This document shows positions 1-10,321 of a DNA stretch of 64,000 nt, piece by piece; the stretch's first letter is position 1, and the number at the start of each line of letters is the position of its first letter. Under the pieces are notes generated by a model. The model was not told the DNA's origin, did no database searches, and was given only the letters and a program-made list of their open reading frames with translations. The stretch covers positions 20,142,752 through 20,206,751 of the forward strand of contig OX155967.1 of NCBI GenBank assembly GCA_944548615.1, written 5' to 3'. The DNA comes from Micropterix aruncella. Lineage: Eukaryota; Arthropoda; Insecta; Lepidoptera; Micropterigidae. The position numbers and the translations under genes are program-made.

Positions 1-427
1 CTATCATCATTATCACAATTTTCATCACCACGCGTGTGAAACCGCTGGGCGCAGCTAGTATGTTATAATTTTAAAGCTGAAATTTACTTGATTTTCTAAC
101 CTAAGGAAGTGAGGGGAGATGTATTCGAGGGTATTGCTAAATTTCACCCCCGATTGGATAAAAAGGGGAGATGTAAATTAAGCCCGTCGAAATACATGTT
201 TGAGGGATTTGCGAAATTCATCTCCTAATCGCTTACGACAGCGGTTGATTTTTTAATCCATTAATACAAAGCAAATATCCAGATAACATGATTAAATTAA
301 ATATTAAAAGTTTTTCATTCGGCGGTTTAGATACATTCCACCCCTAACAGTTTAGGAAAGGTTTTAGTTTTAGGTAATTGAACTTTTGTACTATTTAACT
401 AGCTTCAAATTTAGATGATTTGCCCTA
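1..427. other. AT-rich intergenic DNA, nothing recognised
   Basis: No coding frame, repeat match within the window, or RNA gene was seen. The stretch contains two loosely similar phrases around 110-200 with GGGGAGATGTA, suggesting a short diverged internal duplication. Confidence 0.5.
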
Positions 428-747
428 AAGGGCTCCCTAGACGATCAAGCATGCTTGACAAGCATCGCGTCGCGGGCTGCGAAGGGATCGTAAACCGCAG
501 GAAAAATGCAAATATTTTTTTAAAATATTTACCAAAAACGCCTAACTTTGTAGATTATACCAGGAAGTCAAGTCATCCATCAATCATTTACATCTAATTA
601 ATCTTGATTCCTGGTATAAACTACATAATTAGGCATTTTTGGTAAATATTTTTAAAAATATTTGCATATTTCCTCCAGTTTACGATCCCCTCCCAGCCCG
701 CGACGGGATGCTTATCAAGCATGCTTGATCGTCTAGGGAACCCTTAA
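428..747. mobile_element. Fold-back MITE with ~140 bp inverted arms
   Basis: The left arm (about 428-566) and right arm (about 608-747) are reverse complements with only scattered mismatches, for example CCCTAGACGATCAAGCATGC on the left and its complement near 718-740. The spacer is about 40 bp. Such long-armed palindromes without coding capacity are typical of MITE or fold-back DNA elements moved by a transposase supplied in trans. The short open frame at 415-597 lies inside an arm and is not a gene. The superfamily is unknown because no clear target duplication was found. Confidence 0.8.
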
Positions 748-1086
748 AAATGTCAAGAAAGGGTTTCGAGGGTTTGTTATACCCAGAGCAGTAAAACGAG
801 ATTTTATTTTCGATTTTATTTTATTATCTCCAAATTAGTTTCTGGACTTTTTTTAATGTTTTAATTTTAATATGATAATATATCTTAGCAACTAAGAAAA
901 CACATTAAAGGTGACGAAACAATTGATATTTTTAATAAATCAGTGAAAATCAGACATCTTGTAAAATGCTCAATTAGGAAAATTAAAATTGCAAATGAGA
1001 GTTTGGCTAAAATCAAGGTTAAGTTTTAAATAATTGAACATAATATGAACTGGAAATCAAAATATTCAGCAGTTTTGGCAGGATAT
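748..1086. other. AT-rich spacer, nothing recognised
   Basis: No open frame, inverted repeat or match to other repeats of the window was noticed between the fold-back element and the first family A fragment. Confidence 0.5.
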
Positions 1087-1560
1087 TACCATCTGGAATT
1101 AACCTTCAGGATTCCTCCGTCCTCCCGACTGGTTACGAGTCCGAAGTCGCTTACGCGACCTCTACCTGTTGTAATACGGCGGTAATTCAGTTAGAATTTA
1201 TCGTGGACCTGGACGTTCTATTCCCGAGGTCATTTAAAGAGTGGCATGACAGCAAGTCAACATCCACCTCCGCTGCTTAGGAAACCATGTTTTTTCTATA
1301 GTCTCTAGACCCCTTCAGCAATTATTAGCCAGAATGCACAACCGATTGGCTTCGCCGACCGGTGCGCAAACCGTCCAGTGGCGCCGGGATGCAATCCCGC
1401 CGGGTGAAACCGGTCCACCAGCTGTGAGGCCTAAGACACGCGAGTCGTACTTGGGGTAGCCTTCCACTCGAGGAGGCTTCTGAATAAGAGCTGAATTGTG
1501 AGTTGAGCCGATCGGAGAATAAAAAGGGACCTTGTGGCCTAAGCTGCACGAAACCATTCA
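1087..1560 (+). mobile_element. Family A retroposon, diverged 5'-truncated copy
   Basis: This GC-richer stretch matches, in the same order, the middle and 3' part of the repeat called family A: the TCCTCCGTCCTCCCGACTGG block, a GATTGGCTTCGCCGACC block and a GCAAACCGTCCAG block. It is closer to the variants at 20236-20826 and 35960-36500 than to the copy that follows at 1592. The short open frames in it are on the opposite strand, unconserved and overlapping, so it is treated as non-coding. Confidence 0.7.
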
Positions 1561-1591
1561 CCACCATAAAAACAATAGTTGAAACATACAA

Positions 1592-2252
1592 CTAGACTTG
1601 TCAACTACAACGGGCGAGCCCGTCACCTCAGGATTTTTTAACGTTCTATCTCCCCGGAGTGAGCGCAGAAGACGTGGACAAAACAGTCCACCGTCAAGCT
1701 CCGCCACAAACCCGTAAGAGGCCAACGCCTTAACCGCAAGATTGCCAGGAGTGTTACCCAGCGGGCTTACACTCACGCCCTTACTTCCATTTGCGGCCAG
1801 ATTACTCCAGTCTCTCGATTGTTTATGAGTTCGAGGTCGCTTGCGCAGTCCTCTCTCTTACTAAGCGGTGAAACGTTGTATACCGAATCTATCGCGGACC
1901 ACGGCATCCTTTGCCCGGCTGTTCACCCAAGATCGGGTAGCCGATGGTCGTTTCGAGAGCAGTCGCCGTAAGGTCCGCAACCACCCCCGCTCTATAGGAA
2001 ACAGTACAGCTTCCAGACTCCCCCGACTGTTAGTCAGAGTGCGCAATCGATTGGCTAATGAAGCACGATGCGCAGACCGTCCAGGAGCGCCAGAAGGTTG
2101 ATTCCTAGGGGAAACTAACCCTAAGGCCAGATTCCTGCCCAGGCTCGCACTTCATGCGTGGAGGCCGTCGGATGGGTGTTGACCCGTGAGTGTGACCAAC
2201 CCTGAACAGAATGGGTCTTCGTGGCCAACTTAGCAAGGGCCCCTTAGCTCCC
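1592..2252 (+). mobile_element. Family A retroposon, full-length reference copy (661 bp)
   Basis: The element begins about CTAGACTTGTCAACTACAAC and ends GCCCCTTAGCTCCC. It is flanked by a perfect 15 bp direct repeat AGTTGAAACATACAA (1577-1591 and 2253-2267), read as a target-site duplication. It has no poly-A or microsatellite tail and no terminal inverted repeats. Long target duplications of variable length (15 bp here, 11 bp at 9055) suggest non-LTR-type retroposition rather than cut-and-paste. At least nine full or partial copies lie in the window, in both orientations. I do not recognise a named family. It could be a SINE-like element or a non-autonomous LINE derivative. Confidence 0.75.
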
Positions 2253-2267
2253 AGTTGAAACATACAA

Positions 2268-3263
2268 AAAAATAGTTGACATACGTGTAAATACCGATGT
2301 TATTTTTTTGTAGTCTACAAAAATTAGTACACGTATTTTCTGGCCATACGTCGTAGATATGTTGGAGCTTCAGTCCAACATACCCACAACAAAAAAGTTA
2401 TTTCTACAGAATCGAAACCGCAAACTCGCTCAAATCTACATGAGTCAGCTGCAATTGATTTCCAACTAAATTCGGCATTTTACGCACAGTCAGGTGATGA
2501 CTAATGTCATTTCTTCCGATCGATACGAAATTAGCAAACATTTCTCACCCCACTCACAATTATTGCGTCACTGCTTACAATATAAAACGCAGTACATTTC
2601 GATCGATCAATATCATTCCCTGGAGGGCAGTAACCGCGCATTAACAAGTACTCGCGCTCTACACTTCACTTCGAGTCAACAAATCACGCAAAGTATACGA
2701 GACTACCATTATCTTCGAATCTATCGCGGCGCTTCAACTTCGGATACACAACTACGGCTTCACCTCGCGCCCACACTACCTACACTGAGAAAAATGGCCA
2801 AACAGATTTGCCGTTTTGGCGAATTCGTTTTGTTAGCAAAGGACTTTTCTGACTGCTCGAAAGCGAAAAATCTGACTAATTTTTTTCCTTTTGGTCCAAT
2901 AAGGGATCTGACTGTCCCAACAGGAAAAATCTACTTGCACTGTCGATGGCATCGTTTTGGATGAAAACCAATAAGGACTTCTCATTGCTCTAGTCAGACT
3001 TAAAAGGATATCTACTTGCAGATTTGTAAATATTTTGGCAAGAAGATTTTGTTAAAGATATCTTATTGACCCAAAGAGATATCTGATTAGATCGCGCGCC
3101 ATCTATATTTTTGTTTGAGTAACGCTTTATACGACGGTGCCGCCGTGGACGGCTGACAGTCGATAAATGCATGACGGCCGGTGCCATAGATCCGCCATTG
3201 TTCCGTGAATTGTATTCCGTTTTTCGTTCCGTGCTTTGTGTCATAATTCCATGCGAGTGGAAT
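2268..3263. other. Intergenic region upstream of the SAM-domain gene
   Basis: An open frame of 156 codons at 2494-2964 has no recognisable domain, a composition like its surroundings and no splice context, so it is not called. The last 100 bases before 3264 are less AT-rich and may include the promoter and 5' leader of the SAM-domain gene. The frame of exon 1 stays open upstream to an ATG at 3171, leaving the true start uncertain. Confidence 0.5.
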
Positions 3264-6060
3264 ATGGATGTTCGAGGCATTCTGTTGCACATCGGGTTTT
3301 CCGACCTTACACCGACATTTATTGGTAAGTTGATTTATTTTGTAAACCAGCCAAAATGGCGGCGATTGAAAGAGCGGGCGATTTACATGTCATTTTGCAA
3401 GTTGAAAACCTATTATTGTTTCACATCGTCGCCTTAACTAGTTTGTGGTAGTTTTGTGCATGTGGAATGGTCTTTATACTTGTGTTTTGTGGTGTTTGTA
3501 GATAATGACTTTGACACCATCGAAGCTTTGGAAGGGCTAGAAGAAAGGCATTACGCGGAGCTATTCCCTGGTCGCAGTCTCGGCCAACGGGTGAAATTCT
3601 TCATAGCGCTGAGGAAATACCTGCAAGCTGTGCGTGGTGATTCTTTAGCGAATAAGCAATTTTAGCAGACACTAAATATAAGAAAATCCCTTGCACGTAT
3701 GATTTAAGAGTTAACATCCGCATTAAAAAAAAAAATCAGTACCGTAACATGGCGGGCGTTAAATTCTTTAATCTTATGTGCTTCTTATAATTAATAATTT
3801 GTTACTTTTAATTACAGGTGAATAACACGAATCCACCAGGCACGCCTCAGCACAGTAATAGCTACTGCTCAACACCACAAAATGTTTCCTACGTCCCTCC
3901 TGAGCCAACGCAGCAATTAGTTCCATACATCTCCCCTGTGCCAACGCCACCACCGATATACACCCCTTCAGTGCCTTTTCAACAAGAGACGGACCAATAT
4001 GAGGATGTCCTGACTTTAATAGACAAGTGCACTCCTATACCGCACCACAACGTGCGGGTCGTGCTGACGGAAGACCCCCATTACGGCCCAGCCTTACTGG
4101 CCAAGGCTAACTCAGGCTGTGCACTTGCTCCAAAGGAGCGAATCCAGTAAGTTCTAATATTATCTGATTACTTATTTTGAGGTGCCAACATGTCCCTTCT
4201 GACCTGACAGATGTTTCTTGTGTGCCATTTCTTAAAAAAATATCTTTGCAGCTTGGTGAACGCGATTGTCGTATTTGAGTGGCGCCGACAGCAGGCCGCT
4301 AAGTCGGTATCTTCATCCATATGGCAGAGGTGGGCCAAGGGAATTAAGGCAGTCTTTCCCCTGGAGTCTGAATCAGCCTATTTCTCCCACACGACCGGCA
4401 GCAAGGAGCCTAGAGGAAAGCTGTACAGCCGCTACCACGCCTACCGCTTCGAGCTGAGGAAGTCAGGGTTGATCGCCTCTGCCGCCATCGGAGCTCGTTC
4501 GCCATCTGATAGCCGGTCTGAATCTCCGTCCCCATCCACCGCCAGCCAGAAGCAACCCAGAAAAAGGAAACGTCTCGGCGAGAGGGCGGAACCCAGCCCA
4601 CACAAGGAGAATACTATTGAGGAGGACGAGGCCCTGCTATGGCTTCACTCATCGTGGGAGCCTCGTGATGTGGCGGAGCTATTTTGGAAACAATCGTCAA
4701 AAGTCAGGCGGCGACTTTTACTTCGTGACCCTGAGCTCACTGCCGATAAATACTTGAGCCGGTACAAGGCAGCTTCTACGGCCCTGGGCTACCAACTGGT
4801 GAGTAATAATATATATTACAGGCTTTAAAGTAAGACGTGTTCATTTGACCCATTACGTCAAAATATAAAAGCGCAATTTTCAGCGATTGCCGATACCTCG
4901 CACTAGCGGCACGCCGCCTAGGCAGTTAACCGCGCGGCTAGCCATTTTCTGATTTGAATATGCGACCACTCAATATTGTACGCACTAAACTGCCCCAAAA
5001 TCCCAGAGACCCATCTTGACCACGCACTAGGCGAATCAGTTCGCTGAAAATTTTACATTTTGACGTAATTGTTTTTATTGCCTAAAAATATGGCTCTTGA
5101 AGATACCACAAAGTAATTTAAACGATTTCATATAGTTTTTGTCCAAATAGCAGTTTGAAATGTTAATATGGTATAAAGTTTTCTGATCTGCCCCCTTCAC
5201 AAAGGAATTTATATGTTGTATTAAAATCGTCTTTCTCTTTTACAGTTAACCCTTCAAGCCCCGCGACTTCAATATCGAAGTCAACTAAACGCGTCCAGGA
5301 AAAGTGATTTGATTGGGTTTTTCGTGTCATTCCGTATGCAGTTGTATTTTATTTAAATGCATTATGATACAAATATCATCGTGCATTTAAATTAAATACA
5401 ACTGCATATGGAATGACACGAAAAACCCAATCAAATCACTTTTCCTGGACGCGTTCAGTTGACTTCGATATCAAAGTCGCGGGGCTTGAAGGGTTAAGGA
5501 TCAACTTTCAGATTAGCTTCCCCGGCCTCTCATGCTCTGCAGTACACCGCCGGTACCCCCAGTTTCGCGAGAGGGTGTTTGCGTTAGCCCGGACTTTCCT
5601 GGACTTTGGCCCGTATAAGGAAATCCGTTCCCTCGTCGGTGATGTAGAATGTAAGTTCTTTTCATAAGTATTTAGCACATTCTGTTTCTTGAGAACCGCC
5701 GTATCTCCTCAGGTGCCGAGGAATCTCCTGAGGTGCCATGTATGATCCTCCTGATGCTATTCGTTTTTCTTTGCAGTGGGTGGTGAATTGGCGGACCTAA
5801 CTGCGTGTAAGCTCGTCGGATATCTTCTAGAATACGGAACAACAGTAGCAACCGAAAAGGGACTTTGGCGGCCGACCCGGTCGGAGTCTATATCGGGGAT
5901 TGTGGTGGATGTTTCTTCAGACACAAGCCGGGATGAAGTTTTCTCTACAAAGAAAGACAAGACACAACGGCGAAATATCAATCAAGGCGTTACGAACTGG
6001 CAACCTACTACAGACCTTCTGAATAAATACTTCAACTTCAACATCTACGACTTTCAATAA
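3264..6060 (+). CDS. SAM-domain (SAMD3-like) protein gene, six exons, disrupted by a MITE
   Basis: Exons proposed from GT/AG borders and frame: 3264-3324, 3502-3629, 3818-4146, 4252-4798, 5494-5650, 5777-6060. The exons sum to 1506 bases, exactly 502 codons with the stop, so all phases agree. Residues 1-63 resemble a SAM domain (LLHIGFSDLTPTFI, then DFDTIEALEGL and ELFPGRSLGQRVKF). A proline-rich linker follows, then the block LVNAIVVFEW / GKLYSRYHAYRFELRKSGL, a basic Ser-rich linker with KRKR, and a C-terminal block GGELADLTACKL. This order resembles SAMD3-like proteins, which are poorly characterised. The start at 3264 has a good Kozak context (A at -3, G at +4); an in-frame ATG at 3171 is the alternative. 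Exon 2 uses a weak donor, GTGCGT. A palindromic MITE (5250-5493) sits between the exon 5 acceptor AG (5244-5245) and the exon body; splicing at that AG would give a stop at 5354-5356. The gene is otherwise intact, so this is probably a recent loss-of-function copy. Confidence 0.72.
4852..5070. mobile_element. Intronic TIR MITE (219 bp) in intron 4
   Basis: The left end ATTACGTCAAAATATAAA...ATTTTCAGCGA is matched in inverted orientation at the right end (TCGCTGAAAAT...ACATTTTGACGTAAT). The terminal inverted repeats are about 30 bp with small indels. The interior is GC-richer and non-coding. The element lies wholly within intron 4 of the SAM-domain gene and leaves the splice sites untouched. 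Confidence 0.7.
5246..5497. mobile_element. piggyBac-like palindromic MITE with TTAA duplication at a splice acceptor
   Basis: The element (5250-5493, 244 bp) starts CCCTTCAAGCCCCGCGACTT and ends with the near-perfect inverse. Its arms are about 115 bp around a short centre near 5373. It is flanked on both sides by TTAA (5246-5249 and 5494-5497), the target duplication of piggyBac-type elements. The left TTAA directly follows the intron 4 acceptor AG. Removing the element and one TTAA restores a continuous exon reading (L-R-I-N-F-Q...) that matches the SAMD3-like family. A possible cryptic acceptor AG at 5457-5458 would read into TAA at 5495-5497, so it would not rescue the frame. Confidence 0.9.
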
Positions 6061-6083
6061 CGGAGAAAACTTCTTGATGAGAA

Positions 6084-6202
6084 CCACCCTTCGCTCACTA
6101 TCAATTGGAGTCTAGTGAAGGGTGGCCACTCTCACAGATACATTTATATATGAACCCTGAAAACAACACACTCCTTTTTTGTGCAGTCGTGTAAAAAGGA
6201 GA
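6084..6202 (+). repeat. Two hairpins just after the SAM-domain gene stop
   Basis: CCACCCTTC...GAAGGGTGG (6084-6125) forms a stem of about 13 bp, and CTCCTTTTT...AAAAAGGAG (about 6169-6200) forms a second. The second block, with GTGCAGTCGTGTAAAAA, recurs at 14725-14776, so it is probably a mobile-element end or shared repeat and not a gene-specific signal. Confidence 0.55.
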
Positions 6203-6423
6203 GTCGACAATTTAATCCGCCGGGCGCTTAGCTCCGAATCGGTTCAAAGTGGGAATTCGCAATTTGGGATAATAACAGTCAATGGGAAATAGGCTATAAG
6301 TATTAGAGGGTTTTTTAAAATTCTGTCGCTCCGGAGATGAAACGCTGAATATTTTATTTTTCGTCAGTAGGAATCGGAAATTCGGACGAAATGCTGAATA
6401 TAAAATAATAAAAGACAAATTTT

Positions 6424-6480
6424 GAAACAGCGTTTCCCAAGGTGGTCTATATGGACCCCCAGGGGTAGATTTCAAATGGA
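6424..6480 (+). mobile_element. Possible hAT-type element end
   Basis: CAGCGTTTCCCAAGGTGG followed by GGACCCCCAGGGG looks like the 5' terminus of hAT-type elements, which often begin CAG(T/C)G(T/G)TTCCCAA. A candidate opposite end, GGGTCTGCGG...GTTTTGGGTACCTCTG, is at 8836-8890. No convincing 8 bp target duplication was found, so the pairing is tentative. Confidence 0.35.
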
Positions 6481-6805
6481 ATGGGGTCCATTTTTATTTT
6501 ATTCTGGAACCAAACAGAACTGCATACAATACAATAAAAACCTATATAAAAGTGAAAAAATCCAATAATGTGATTCCGAATATAAAGTATACAAAACGAA
6601 CGCAATATAATTTTATATTGTTTCGGCTTGAGAATGGGGGGAATCAGGATGGGAAGTGAGGTGAAAGAAAGAGACAAAATAGATAAAAATACATTATGTA
6701 TGTATATATTTATATTTATATTTAATTTTAGGTATGATATATAGGTATTATAATGAATATACTTGAGATAAAATTATGTCCTTGAACTAAATTAAATGAA
6801 ATATG

Positions 6806-8098
6806 ATATATCGCTCATTTGGTGCAACAATGACGTAAGTACCCTTTTTTTTAAAAACAAGTTAAATATGTCAAAATGTGTGGAAAGACTATTTACAGCG
6901 GGAGAAACATCGACAGAATTGAATTTGTGGTAATTTGCCGCGAGATGGCGCGATTGTCATTGTTGAATTGAGTAAAATGGCGCTATTTCTGTTGCTACAA
7001 CGTCTGAAAGGCCAGTTGCGCGGGGCGCTCCGCTGAGTGTGGTTGTGTTTGGGAGCTACAACGACGTAAAGGTATTTATGACATTTAATTCGATACTTTT
7101 TGGTGCAACAATGACGTAATTGAGCAAATTGCGGCGTTGTTACTCCAAAAATCAATAAGTGCTTGGTGAAACAATGACAAAATTGCGTAATTACGTCAAT
7201 GTTTGTCCAAGTCAGGTACCTTCTTGGTGAAACAACGACGGAATTTTGTAAATATGTCATTGTAGCTCCAAAATTGCCATTTTTTAAAATTGTTTATTGA
7301 CGAAATTGAGTAATTACGACAACTGGAGTGAAGCTAAAATAAAGAAAATAAAAAACAAAGATCTGCTAGTCATCGAATAACTAAGGCTGTACGAGATATT
7401 AATGTGGTTCCAGCGTATACTTCAAAAAGAGAAATTCCCGCAAACAAGAAAAATGATTTAAAAGAACTGTTACAAAAAAAACATTATTCCTCGGCATTAC
7501 TCTGCTTTTTATGAAAGTATTTTCTAAAGGATTTTTTTTCCTATTGCTCAAGTATTATTCACGCTTATGGGTATACTGGCACTTAATTAAAAGTTGGTAA
7601 TAAGTAAATAATCAGTAATTTTGTGCCAATAAGACAAATTGTAATCATAGTTCAGTATTATGTAAGATGTTTCTTGTTTTAATCTTAAGTAAGTACCTAT
7701 TGAACATAAGATATACCTACATGGTTGTTACTAAGTTACTTTATTAAACATTCATAAATAAATGTTTTCTGTTGAGTAATTCAATTATTTAGTTTTATTT
7801 TGTCACAAATGCAAAATTTCCTAGCGATCGCGTTATTTTTTATATTGAATTCTGAAGCAATAGTGACGTATTTACTGATGCCATCTTTTTTTAAGTCTGT
7901 AATCCAGGTTATGTACAATGTACCGAGTAGATTGGGACTATAATAGAAACTACACATACTGAACTTAAATTTAAAATCAAGACGATTGTAATAAGTCTCT
8001 TCATAATACCATACCTTTCATACGAATCTTTGATTGGCTCTCCTGTAAAATTACCAAAAGTGTAAATACGTCATTGTTGCATCAAATGAGCGATATAT
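6806..8098. mobile_element. 1.3 kb TIR element with TGACGTAA subterminal repeats
   Basis: The left end ATATATCGCTCATTTGGTGC and right end (inverse of ATATATCGCTCATTTGATGC) form inverted repeats of about 30 bp that continue AACAATGACGTA. Inside the left half, a motif like GGTGCAACAATGACGTAA recurs in direct orientation near 7098, 7164 and 7223, with a shorter ACGACGTAA near 7058. The open frame at 6889-7260 (minus) is produced by these repeats. No transposase was seen, so the element is non-autonomous. Flanking TA could be the target duplication, but the ends are ambiguous. Confidence 0.75.
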
Positions 8099-8835
8099 AA
8101 ATGTTTTGTGATCATCTAGCTAGATAGACTCTAGATGTTTTTTATTGAGTTCTTACAAGAGGTTTTTGATGAGTGTAATATGTCCACACTTAAAAAGTCT
8201 GTATTATATCTATGACACGCTCTGTATAGAAATGCATTTCGAGATGCGTTGGTTTTCACCACAGGGAGATGTAATAGTCGATGCGATCGTCCATGTCATG
8301 ATGAATAAAAAATTAGGGTATATGGGGTATAAATGGTGGTCCACGTTATCAAACCTCATCTAGCCAGGTCATCATTAACATTTAGGCGTTCCGTAAATGT
8401 CCTATTACTTCTACATCAGATTGTGTGTACAGCATAGGATTTTAAACTTATAATAATAGCAATAAACGAACGCGCGTATCATGAAAAGAAATCAACATTT
8501 AACTCCAATTACATTACTAGTCGATTGAGGAGGCCTGTGCACATGACTAACAAGGGGAGGTGCAAGTGAAGTATGTGGAAAAAAATGCGCTTCAATGGGT
8601 ATTCGCCTGAGCGAGAAGGATAGACAAGTCACATGGATGAGCTAGCGACATAGTGCTACATGTGCAGTTATGTGTGGCTTTCTCAAATGCTCTGTACTTC
8701 AAGGTCGTGGACGCTTAGAAATGAACAACTAAATATTGACAACTTTACCAAAACCATATGTATGTGTACTGTGGCATCTGTCAAACACATTTAAAGTTAG
8801 TATGTTTAATAAAAAAACAATATTATGCAGAAGGG

Positions 8836-8890
8836 GTCTGCGGAAAACAGCAAGTGATCTACGGGACAAAAAAGTTTTGGGTACCTCTGA
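8836..8890 (+). mobile_element. Possible hAT-type 3' end
   Basis: GGGTCTGCGG...AAAAAAGTTTTGGG...CTCTG resembles hAT 3' termini and may pair with 6424. If so, the 6806-8098 element is nested inside a decayed hAT-like element. Confidence 0.3.
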
Positions 8891-8913
8891 TTTAAAGTAA
8901 TAAAGTACACTGT

Positions 8914-9054
8914 CCAGTGGCATAGTAGCTAGGTCGCATGATCTCACTTTGTAAGGTCCCAGGTTCGATTCCCGTCTGGGTTACAGTTTTCCATTAAGAT
9001 AAAATAAACGGAATTGCATTTCAAGTATGTCGATCGCATGCAATAACAAGACAC
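8914..9054 (+). mobile_element. tRNA-headed SINE, 5' half (split copy)
   Basis: AGTGGCATAGTAGCTAGG resembles a Pol III A box region and AGGTTCGATTCCC matches the B box. The rest matches SINEs at 13350 and 55650. The copy is interrupted at 9055 by a family A insertion and resumes at 9508. Confidence 0.8.
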
Positions 9055-9507
9055 GCAACCTGAGCGTCAACTACAACGGGAGAACCCGTCACCTCAAAAA
9101 GTTTTAACGAAATATGATCTTTCTGTCTCCCATGAGGTGAGCGCTGAAGACTTAGGACAAAACAGTCCACCATCAAGCTCCGCCACATGCCCATAAGAGG
9201 CCAACGCATTATCCGCGAGATATAGCCAGGTATGTTACCCAGGGGGTTGACACTCGCGCCCTTATTTCCAGTTGCAACCAGATTACTCCGGTCTCCCGAC
9301 TGCTTACGAGTTCAGTTTCCAGACTCCCGCAGACCGTCCAGGAGCACCAGAAGTTTGACTCCTGGGGAAAACTAGCCCTAAAGCCAGAGTCTTCCCGGGC
9401 TCGCACATCATCCGTGGAGGCCGCCGGATGGGTGTTGATCCATGAGTGTGACCGACCCCGAACAAATGGTCCTTCATGGCAAACTGAGTAAGGGCCCATT
9501 AGCTCCC
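9055..9507 (+). mobile_element. Family A retroposon inserted in a SINE
   Basis: Starts near GTCAACTACAACGGGAGAAC and ends GGGCCCATTAGCTCCC. The flanks TAACAAGACAC (9044-9054) and TAACGAGACAC (9508-9518) are an 11 bp target duplication with one mismatch. The two SINE halves join correctly across it, compared with the intact copy at 55650. The copy has an internal deletion of about 200 bp relative to 1592-2252. Confidence 0.85.
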
Positions 9508-9640
9508 TAACGAGACACACGATTACACACATGTTACATGCACATGTAAATGTGTTAGTTGGAAGAGATTATCGTATGACAATAAACCCGCCCATTGTGA
9601 AATTTCACAATAAGGAGTATAAACAAACATACAATCAAAC
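9508..9640 (+). mobile_element. tRNA-headed SINE, 3' half (split copy)
   Basis: Contains ACACATGTTACATGCACA, then the conserved 3' block GAGATTATCGTATGACAATA and the 14 bp palindrome TGTGAAATTTCACA before an A/C-rich tail. It continues the 8914-9054 SINE. Confidence 0.8.
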
Positions 9641-9879
9641 AAAGATGCTTGTTCAATGGATACACCCCTAAAAATGGAACGAAAGTTTTGTATAAATTTT
9701 CGGACGCGTTATATCGCCAACTTAAAATTCAGGATATATTTCTCTCCTAATGAAATAAGGAAAAATATATTGTTCGAAAAATAATTATTTTTTATCGAGA
9801 TTTCAACAAATAACTTCATATTTGAGTTAACCATTTTTGGTTAGACGCTTAAAAATGCTAAAATTGTATCTAACCAATA

Positions 9880-10136
9880 TTGGTTAGGGCGCTCCGCGCT
9901 GCGTAAAATGCCAACTTTTTTAATATTTATTCATTATTATCTTAATTGTTTGACGAGATAAGGTTATAATATTTTATATTTCAAATTTCAATGCGATCAT
10001 TTTACAGTTATTCTTTTTACGATCCGTATAGTAGTTTAAAAGTTATGGTCGTTTTTCTCAAGGCCATCGACTTCACGCGCAAAACTGTCCCGGGCAGAAG
10101 TGACGACTAAATTTTTACCCCGCGATAAGAAGGGTA
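9880..10136 (+). repeat. Family C interspersed repeat
   Basis: The block running from AATATTTATTCATTATTATC through GATCCGTATAGTAG, CTCAAGGCCATCGACT and CGCGATAAGAAGGG matches 49265-49510 in the same orientation. It also resembles the 3' half of family B, so B and C may be related non-autonomous DNA elements. Non-coding. Confidence 0.65.
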
Positions 10137-10321
10137 GAAATATGTTTGCAGTGTGTTAACGGACCATTGTGTGAGATATTAACTGATGATTTTTTGTGTA
10201 ACATAAAATAAGTATTAAAAATCTATCACCTGTTCTACGTATTTCATAAAGATATTATTACAAAAAGAAACACCTAATTCATTTTCGATATTTTAATCGC
10301 TTGTTTCAAATCACATGATTC

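Noticed and set aside
2494..2964. 156-codon open frame
   Set aside because: No domain, no similarity to other sequence here, no splice or start context; kept only as a note.
6889..7260. 123-codon minus-strand frame
   Set aside because: Arises from subterminal repeats of the TIR element; the repeated peptide pieces follow the DNA repeat.
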